A DNA stretch of 5,179 bases from TC-15 sp034437275 (GTDB taxonomy: Bacteria; Chloroflexota; Anaerolineae; Aggregatilineales; Aggregatilineaceae). Location of the stretch: the NCBI GenBank assembly GCA_034437275.1, contig DAOTUD010000050.1:1-5179 (forward strand). Direction: 5' to 3'. Shown here piece after piece: positions 1 to 5,179 of the stretch (positions are counted from its first letter, which is position 1; every line of letters starts with the position of its first letter). The translations under genes and the position numbers were made by a program. The notes beneath the pieces are model-generated. The model worked only from the letters and a program-made list of their open reading frames with translations, was not told where the DNA came from and searched no databases.

Positions 1-130
1 GTGTGTCGATGGTTTACCCCTCCCTAAATCCCTCCCCGTGAACGGAGAGGGACTTTGGGTCCCGGTTTGTTTCCCCCGCTCCGCGCGCGGGGAGGGGGCC
101 AGGGGGAGGGGTAAAACTAGCATAACGCCC
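1..130 (+). repeat. MITE-like C/G-rich dispersed repeat, copy 1 (left end cut by window)
   Basis: This non-coding stretch reappears as its reverse complement at 3278-3417. The two share an uninterrupted 29-nt identity (11-39 here, 3355-3383 in the other copy), and the similarity continues through AGAGGGACTTT to the end AAACTAGCATAA (114-125) and GCCC. The right end GTTTTAGTATGC-type terminus corresponds to the terminal inverted repeat of copy 2; the matching left terminus lies before the window. Inside, GTTTACCCCTCCC (12-24) is answered by GGGAGGGGTAAAAC near 104-117, so the element can fold back on itself. It has no coding capacity of its own; a minus-strand open frame across it gives only low-complexity Pro/Gly-rich translation. 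Compared with copy 2 it carries an extra 14 nt of G-rich sequence near 99-112. C/G-rich repeats of this style are familiar to me from Chloroflexota genomes, but I cannot name the family. Confidence 0.8.
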
Positions 131-224
131 AATTAGGATGCACATCTGCCAACTATACGCTAAGATAGAGCATGGCTCTGGATGTTCCGAAAGGAGTAGG
201 CGCGCGGTCTGGAGCGCGAAACCT
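131..224 (+). promoter_or_regulatory. Leader region of the response regulator-cyclase operon
   Basis: This gap separates the repeat from the response regulator and should hold the operon's promoter, because the repeat itself shows no gene reading into it. Weak -10-like hexamers are TATACG (154-159) and TAAGAT (161-166); no well-spaced TTGACA-like box accompanies them, so the promoter is not firmly located. A small hairpin AGAGC-ATG-GCTCT lies at 167-179. GGAG at 211-214 sits 10 nt before the ATG at 225 and is the likely ribosome binding site; a better-looking AAGGAG at 191-196 is too far upstream to serve that ATG. Confidence 0.35.
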
Positions 225-590
225 ATGATCAAGCGAATCTTAGTTGTAGAAGACAACCCCGATAACCGTATTTTGATCACCGATGTACTCGCATCGCTGG
301 ATTATGAGGTGTTGGTCGCGGTTGATGGCCAGGAAGGGCTGGACCTGGCCCGGAAGGAAATCCCCGATCTGATCTTGATGGACCTCTCGCTGCCGAAAGT
401 GGACGGCTGGACGGCGACGCGCGAGATCAAAGGCGACGCCGCGCTGGCGCACATCCCGATCGTGGCGCTGACGGCCCATGCGATGGTCGGCGACCGCGAA
501 AAAGCGCTCAGCGCCGGCTGTGACGACTACATCTCCAAGCCGATCGACCTGCGCGAACTGTCCAGCAAGCTGTCGCATTTCCTGGGCTGA
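225..590 (+). CDS. Single-domain response regulator (DivK/CheY-like receiver)
   Basis: This encodes 121 residues and consists of one receiver domain with no output domain. The full phosphorylation set is visible: acidic pair E9-D10 in ILVVEDN, phospho-acceptor D53 in LILMDLSLP, switch T83 in VALTAHA, aromatic Y102, and K105-P106 in YISKPID. The pattern MDLSLPKVDGW and ALTAHAMxGDREKALxAGCDDYISKP is typical of DivK-type receivers that relay phosphoryl groups or bind protein partners in the cytoplasm. The start at 225 was chosen because the domain begins immediately there and GGAG lies 10 nt upstream; reading back to the in-frame ATG at 138 would add 29 residues unlike any receiver N-terminus. 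It lies 8 nt before the cyclase gene, and GAGG overlapping its TGA serves the next start, so the two are probably translated from one mRNA. The cognate histidine kinase is not in the window. Family call is firm; the specific pathway is unknown. Confidence 0.93.
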   Translation: MIKRILVVEDNPDNRILITDVLASLDYEVLVAVDGQEGLDLARKEIPDLILMDLSLPKVDGWTATREIKGDAALAHIPIVALTAHAMVGDREKALSAGCDDYISKPIDLRELSSKLSHFLG

Positions 591-598
591 GGTGGGCG

Positions 599-1627
<1,029 letters not shown>

Positions 1628-1636
<9 letters not shown>

Positions 1637-1665
1637 CGCCCCCGGTTTGCGCTACAATCTATACT
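1628..1665 (+). promoter_or_regulatory. Weak promoter candidate for the MscS gene
   Basis: TTGCGA (1628-1633) overlaps the cyclase 3' end and is followed after 19 nt by TACAAT (1653-1658); a second -10-like TATACT (1660-1665) follows at once. Spacing is longer than ideal and the -35 match is partial, so this is only a candidate. It would place the transcription start just before the hairpin at 1669-1700. Confidence 0.3.
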
Positions 1666-1668
1666 ATA

Positions 1669-1700
1669 CGCTGGCCGGTTGCGGCTGCGACAGGCCAGCG
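1669..1700 (+). other. Strong hairpin in the leader of the MscS gene
   Basis: CGCTGGCC (1669-1676) pairs perfectly with GGCCAGCG (1693-1700). Inside it, after one G-A mismatch, GTTGC (1678-1682) pairs with GCGAC (1687-1691, one G-U), leaving the tetraloop GGCT. The result is a compact GC-rich 32-nt hairpin 30 nt before the start codon. No T run follows, so it is not a standard intrinsic terminator of the cyclase operon. It could be an RNA-stability element, a processing site or a transcription attenuator; its role is unknown. Confidence 0.55.
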
Positions 1701-1730
1701 ATCTTCCCCGCACAAGGAAAGGAAATACTT

Positions 1731-2870
1731 ATGGATTTTTTAGAAGACATCTTCGGCAACGAAGCCGCTGAATGGATCGGCAAGCTGCTGCTGGCGCTGC
1801 TGGTCCTGATCATCACCTGGATCGTCCGCAAAGTGATGCTGGGCATCCTGCCGCGCATCGTCAAGCGCCTGACCAAACGCACCCAAACCGATATCGACGA
1901 CCGCGTCGTCAGCGTGATCGAATCGCCGCTGCACCTGTTGATCAACGTGCTGGGGCTGTGGGTGGTGTTCATGGTGCTGGGCCTGCCCGCCGAGGTCGAC
2001 AGTTTCATCGACCGGCTGATGGCCTCGCTGATCGCGGTGGCGCTGTTCTGGGCGCTCTACCGCGCCGTCGACCTGGCGATGGACATTTTCTTCCGGGTGG
2101 GCAAACACACCCTGCGCGACGACGCCATGCAGCGCATGTTCAACGAACGGATGGCCAACGTGCTGGTGCAGGTCACCAAAGCCATCGTGGTGGTGCTGGG
2201 CTTTGCCGCGGTGCTGGAACGCTGGGGCTACAACGTCGGGGCGCTGGTCGCGGGGCTGGGCCTGGGCGGGCTGGCGGTCGCGCTGGCGGCCCAGGATGCG
2301 CTGGCCAACCTGATCGGCTATTTCGTGATCGTGGCCGACGAGCCGTTCATTCACGGCGACTACGTGATCATCAACGGCAGCGTCTCCGGCCTGATCGAAA
2401 AGATCGGCTTCCGCAGCACGCGCATTCGCGGCCTGGACCAATCGCTGATCATGGTCCCCAACAAAACGGTAGCCAACGCCAATGTGACGAACTGGTCGCG
2501 GCTGAGCAAACGCTGGTACAATATCCGCCTGGGCCTGGAATATCGCAGTTCGCCGGAGCAGATTCTCACCGTCGTGCAGAAGATCCGCGACATGCTCCAG
2601 GATTACGAACTGGCCGACCCGGACTCGGTGCTGGTGCAGTTCATCGAGTTCAACGACAGTTCGCTGGACGTGATGATCCGCAGCTACATCGCCGAAGCGG
2701 GCTATAACCAGTTCCAGGCCATCAAGCAGGACATCAACCTGCGCATCATGACCATCCTGGCCGAGCACAACGTCGGCGTGGCGTTCCCCAGCCAATCGCT
2801 GTACGTCGAGCAGGTCCCGGCTGAAATCTTCGCCCCGCCGGAAGGTATGGAGCAACCAACCGGCGACTAA
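1731..2870 (+). CDS. MscS-family small-conductance mechanosensitive channel
   Basis: This 379-residue inner-membrane protein should form a heptameric channel that opens under membrane tension to release ions and small solutes during hypo-osmotic shock. Hydrophobic segments lie at about 15-40, 66-86, 96-120 and 150-202. The last holds the diagnostic pore helix, rich in Gly and Ala (GALVAGLGLGGLAVALAAQDALANLIGYF, about 170-198; key residues G175, G177, G179-180, Q188, N193). It runs into the beta-domain signature ADEPFIHGDYV and then GLIEKIGFRSTRIRGLDQSLIMVPN, followed by an alpha/beta C-terminal domain ending near 365. Position 189 after Q188 is Asp where E. coli MscS has a hinge Gly; the QD form is frequent in other MscS homologues. 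Extra N-terminal helices make it larger than E. coli MscS (286 residues). ATG 1731 was chosen because AAGGAAAGGAAA lies 7 nt upstream; an in-frame TTG at 1647 would prepend a Cys-rich, unrelated 28 residues. It lies 94 nt after the cyclase gene. Confidence 0.93.
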   Translation: MDFLEDIFGNEAAEWIGKLLLALLVLIITWIVRKVMLGILPRIVKRLTKRTQTDIDDRVVSVIESPLHLLINVLGLWVVFMVLGLPAEVDSFIDRLMASLIAVALFWALYRAVDLAMDIFFRVGKHTLRDDAMQRMFNERMANVLVQVTKAIVVVLGFAAVLERWGYNVGALVAGLGLGGLAVALAAQDALANLIGYFVIVADEPFIHGDYVIINGSVSGLIEKIGFRSTRIRGLDQSLIMVPNKTVANANVTNWSRLSKRWYNIRLGLEYRSSPEQILTVVQKIRDMLQDYELADPDSVLVQFIEFNDSSLDVMIRSYIAEAGYNQFQAIKQDINLRIMTILAEHNVGVAFPSQSLYVEQVPAEIFAPPEGMEQPTGD

Positions 2871-2876
2871 GCTTGT

Positions 2877-2934
2877 GGGGGCGGGCCTGGCCCCATGATT
2901 CCCTACACGACGCCCGCCCCGGTCCGTTTTTTTT
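2877..2934 (+). terminator. Probable intrinsic terminator after the MscS gene
   Basis: GGGGCGGGC (2878-2886) pairs perfectly with GCCCGCCCC (2912-2920), 7 nt after the channel's TAA, and eight T residues follow at 2927-2934. The loop is long (25 nt) and 6 nt separate stem and T run, both looser than a textbook terminator, but the position just past a stop codon and before a gene-poor stretch supports it. Confidence 0.65.
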
Positions 2935-2972
2935 CCCAGCGTTATCCACTCCATCCGCAGACAGCCATGCCA

Positions 2973-3275
2973 TCAAGATGCAGGCGCAGCTACCGCCGCC
3001 GATTCGACCTGCGCGAAGGCCGCCCCGATGCAGTTACGCGGTGCGTGAGGAAGGTCGAATACAGCACGCGCGTCCCGAATCGGCGGGTAGAGCCGCAGCG
3101 CCTCGCGGGTGATGCGCTCCAGGATGTGCAGGTCGTCGCGGTGCGCCGGCCCAGGCGGCGAATCGCCCAGCACGGCGGCGACTTCGGCCTGCGCGCGCTC
3201 AACGATAACTGTGGATCGGGGATCGGAATAGCTGGCATAACGTCCTTTCGACCTCCTCAAGCGCATATACATCAA
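2973..3275 (-). pseudogene. Decayed cytochrome P450 remnant (ExxR and heme-Cys motifs kept)
   Basis: Reading leftward, the minus strand encodes about 78 residues that are clearly P450-like. From about 3205 to 3078, VERAQAEVAAVLGD followed by LERITREALRLYPP matches the helix J'-K region with the ExxR motif (EALR). From about 3040 to 2985, APRNCIGAAFAQVE matches the heme loop GxGPRxCIGxxFA, including the Cys thiolate ligand. In intact P450s the ExxR Arg and heme Cys are separated by roughly 75-90 residues; here only 21 separate them, so about 55-60 residues are missing. Most of the N-terminal 250 or more residues are absent as well, and the reading frame closes within about 10 residues after the heme loop, before the usual C-terminal strand region. 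The product cannot be a working monooxygenase. The edges are ORF limits (a TTG at 3275 and a TGA at 2973-2975); clear similarity covers about 2985-3215. It sits between the terminator and the second repeat copy. Confidence 0.72.
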
Positions 3276-3277
3276 TA

Positions 3278-3417
3278 GGGTGTTATGCTAGTTTTCCCCC
3301 TCCCCGCACGCGGAGAGGGGTAAACCAGCCGGGGACAAAAGTCCCTCTCTGTTTACGGGGAGGGATTTAGGGAGGGGTAAACCGTCGACATAAAAGCCAG
3401 AAACTAGCATAAGCCCC
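3278..3417 (-). mobile_element. MITE-like element, complete copy 2, inverted relative to copy 1
   Basis: This 140-nt non-coding element has terminal inverted repeats: left GGGTGTTATGCTAGTTT (3278-3294) and right AAACTAGCATAAGCCCC (3401-3417), which match at 15 of 17 positions, the inner 12 perfectly. The direct repeat CAATA flanks it exactly (3273-3277 and 3418-3422), consistent with a 5-bp target-site duplication. Its interior is the reverse complement of the repeat at the window start. It is too short to encode a transposase, so any movement must have relied on an enzyme supplied elsewhere. Ends plus target duplication support a transposed element, though a 5-bp match alone could be chance. 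Confidence 0.72.
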
Positions 3418-3422
3418 CAATA

Positions 3423-3528
3423 ATATCAGTGTTTGCTTAGAATTTACCCCAAACCATACCCGAATTCAGGCAAGACATATAGAATTAAAGCACAGTCGCT
3501 TGTGTTTACTATGCATGATGGGGGAATT
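3423..3528 (+). promoter_or_regulatory. AT-richer leader of the ABC permease gene
   Basis: This stretch is noticeably richer in A and T than the surrounding genes, as expected for a promoter region, and lies between the element and the permease. Candidate -10 hexamers are TAGAAT at 3438-3443 and TAGAAT at 3480-3485; neither has a convincing -35 box at normal spacing, so no promoter is assigned firmly. GGGGGA at 3520-3525 is the only Shine-Dalgarno-like run and sits just 3 nt before ATG 3529. Confidence 0.3.
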
Positions 3529-5179
3529 ATGTTCGGAACACGTTTACGAAAAATCCTGCGCGACGTCTGGGCGCGCAAAGTGCGCACGCTGCTAGTCTCC
3601 AGCAGCATTTTTATCGGCGTGCTGGGCGTCGTGACCCTGTTTTCAGCCGGGGAAATTTTGATCGACCAGCTTCAGGAAGACCTGCAGCAAGACGAACTGG
3701 CCATGATCCGGCTGTCGGTCACGTCCAGCAGCCAGGCCCAGGCCAACGACCAGGCCGTGCTGGACAAGCTGCGCGATGTGCCCGGCGTAGCCGAGGTCGA
3801 AGGGCGCTACGTCTACCGCATGTCGTGGCGGCTACCGGGCGCTGAATTCTTCGAGGACGGGACGGTCGCCGCCTACACCGAACCCCTCGACGCGATGGAC
3901 CTGGAGCCGCCGACCGTCGAGCGCGGCGCGTACCCGCAGCCCGGCGAGAAAGCCCTCGCCGTCGAGCGCCGCATGGCCGACCGCTACGGCCTGGACATCG
4001 GCAGCGAGATCGAGCTGCGCATCCTCAGCGACAGCGGCGACAACGATGGCGCGGTCAAGACCGAAACCTGGACGGTGTCGGGGATCGTGTTCCAGCCCTA
4101 TGGCGAGGTCGGCGGGACCGGCCCGCTGGAAAACGAGACGCTGGCCTTCGCCCAGCCGCAACAAGCCCAATACATCGCCGGGCGCACTGGCCTGAGCGCG
4201 ATCTACGCCCGCTACAACAACTTCGCCACCGCCGACGACGACATCGAACAGTTTGAGTCCAACCTGGACAACTACGCCATCGAATTCCGCTTCCTGGAAG
4301 ACCCCGCCGAAAACAGCGCCATCGAGCAGACGCGCAGCACCAACCGCATCCTGGTGCTGCTGGCCATGATCGCGCTGGTGGTGTCCGGCTTCCTGGTGAT
4401 CAACGTCATCAACTCGATCGTCGTCGAGCAGCGGCGGCAGATCGGCGTCATGAAATCGCTGGGCGGCAGGCGCGAGGACAGCTTCATCATCTACACCGGG
4501 ATCACCGTCGTCTATGGCATCATCGGCGTGATCCCCGGCGTGCTGTTGGGCATCCCCGGCGGGTATTACGCCGCGCAAGGGCTGGCCAACCAGACCAACA
4601 CCATCATCGACGAATTCGCGGTGTCACCGACCGGCATCATCCTGGGCATCGTGGTCGGGCTGGCGGTGCCGTTCCTGGCGGCGATGGCCCCGGTCTGGAC
4701 CGGGACGCGCGTCAGCATCCTGGACGCGATGACCGACGTCGGCATCGAGGCCACTTACGGGCAGGGCCTCCTGGCGCGCATCATCGCCCTGATCCCGATG
4801 CCGATCACGCTGCGGCAGGCGATCAACAACGTCAACCGCAAGAAATGGCGGCTGGCGCTCACCGGCACCACGCTCACCGTTGCCGTCGGGGCGTTTATGG
4901 GCATCTTCGCGGTGTTCTCGTCGATTGCCACCGAAGTCGAAGAGACCTTCGAGACCATCGGCAACCAGATCGGCATCAGCCCCAGCCAGGGCCGCCCGCT
5001 GGAGGACATCACCAGCCTGATCGGCACCGACGAATTCCAGGCGCGGCTGGCCGAGGAAGGACTGCCGCAGCTGCGCGACATCGAGCCGGGGGCCAGCCTG
5101 GCGATCACTATCGTCGGCTACGACCCACCGCCGATCAGCGCCGGGCCGCCGGGGCTGTTCGCGTTCGGCATCAACCCCG
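3529..5179 (+). CDS. FtsX/MacB-type ABC transporter permease, 3' end outside window
   Basis: The frame is open without a stop to the window end, giving the first 550 residues. Order of parts: a basic N-terminus (RLRKILRDVWARKVRTLL) and transmembrane helix 1 at about 20-42; a periplasmic MacB_PCD-like domain at about 43-265, with PGVAEVEG and the region ALAVERRMADRYGLDIGSEI typical of it; then an FtsX-type membrane block with helices at about 274-298, 319-348 and 369-392, including the conserved cytoplasmic EQRRQIGVMKSLGG (about 300-313). A second module then starts: TLRQAINNVNRKKWRLALTG, a helix at about 442-464, and the beginning of another extracytoplasmic domain. This duplicated arrangement fits large LolC/MacB-like permeases that move or extract lipids, peptides or drugs with an ABC ATPase; the substrate is not readable. 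The ATPase is not in the window and could follow downstream. ATG 3529 is preferred because the N-terminus there fits the family; ATG 3511, in frame and 6 codons earlier, is possible. Confidence 0.9.
   Translation, partial: MFGTRLRKILRDVWARKVRTLLVSSSIFIGVLGVVTLFSAGEILIDQLQEDLQQDELAMIRLSVTSSSQAQANDQAVLDKLRDVPGVAEVEGRYVYRMSWRLPGAEFFEDGTVAAYTEPLDAMDLEPPTVERGAYPQPGEKALAVERRMADRYGLDIGSEIELRILSDSGDNDGAVKTETWTVSGIVFQPYGEVGGTGPLENETLAFAQPQQAQYIAGRTGLSAIYARYNNFATADDDIEQFESNLDNYAIEFRFLEDPAENSAIEQTRSTNRILVLLAMIALVVSGFLVINVINSIVVEQRRQIGVMKSLGGRREDSFIIYTGITVVYGIIGVIPGVLLGIPGGYYAAQGLANQTNTIIDEFAVSPTGIILGIVVGLAVPFLAAMAPVWTGTRVSILDAMTDVGIEATYGQGLLARIIALIPMPITLRQAINNVNRKKWRLALTGTTLTVAVGAFMGIFAVFSSIATEVEETFETIGNQIGISPSQGRPLEDITSLIGTDEFQARLAEEGLPQLRDIEPGASLAITIVGYDPPPISAGPPGLFAFGINP

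Noticed and set aside
138..224. N-terminal extension of the response regulator to ATG 138
   Set aside because: The added 29 residues resemble no receiver N-terminus and the domain begins exactly at ATG 225.
14..280. An 88-codon minus-strand frame across repeat copy 1
   Set aside because: It reads through the non-coding repeat into the response regulator start; PPPGPLPARGAG is just the translated C/G-rich repeat.
1772..2707. A 311-codon plus-strand frame overlapping the channel gene
   Set aside because: Its Arg/Ala/Gly/Pro-rich low-complexity translation is the +1 or +2 shadow of the MscS frame.
1740..2954. A 404-codon open frame on the minus strand opposite the channel gene
   Set aside because: Its translation is rich in His, Gln, Asp and Arg without domain motifs, as expected opposite a GC-rich gene; the plus strand encodes an unmistakable MscS protein.
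2895..3278. A 127-codon plus-strand frame opposite the P450 remnant
   Set aside because: The recognisable motifs (EALR, PRNCIG) are on the minus strand; this Arg-rich frame has no features of its own.
3832..4578. A 248-codon minus-strand open frame opposite the permease
   Set aside because: It is antisense to a continuous permease frame with clear FtsX motifs; the Asp/Val/Ala-rich product shows no domain.

Overview
The window looks like a chromosomal stretch of a GC-rich, free-living bacterium. The style suggests a Chloroflexota (Anaerolineae-like) genome: GC-rich codon use, a stand-alone receiver followed by a receiver-cyclase, a large MacB/FtsX-type permease, and C/G-rich dispersed repeats built around CCCTCCCTAAATCCC. 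This placement is an inference from style, not from a marker gene.

Layout from left to right: (1) 1-130, a C/G-rich MITE-like repeat cut by the window start. (2) 131-224, a short leader region. (3) 225-590, a DivK/CheY-like single-domain response regulator, then 599-1636, a receiver plus class III adenylate/guanylate cyclase; they are 8 nt apart and almost certainly one operon. (4) 1637-1730, a leader with a weak promoter candidate and a strong 32-nt hairpin. (5) 1731-2870, an MscS-family mechanosensitive channel, followed by a GC hairpin and T8 run that looks like an intrinsic terminator. (6) 2935-3277, no intact gene, but a decayed cytochrome P450 on the minus strand that keeps the ExxR and heme-Cys motifs in abnormally close contact. 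(7) 3278-3417, a second, complete copy of the repeat in inverted orientation, with terminal inverted repeats and a CAATA direct repeat at its edges. (8) 3418-3528, an AT-richer leader. (9) 3529 to the window end, the N-terminal 550 residues of an FtsX/MacB-type ABC permease, which continues past the window.

Functionally, the first two genes form a phosphorelay output module. An unseen histidine kinase probably phosphorylates one or both receivers, and the cyclase converts the signal to a cyclic nucleotide, most likely cAMP. The MscS channel downstream would release solutes on hypo-osmotic shock; whether it is co-regulated with the cyclase is open. The permease is a separate unit whose ATPase is not visible here.

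I do not see a clearly new system. The points most worth a second look are the inverted pair of MITE-like repeats bracketing the signalling/channel genes, the G-quadruplex-type motifs they carry, the P450 remnant, and the hairpin leader of the channel gene.
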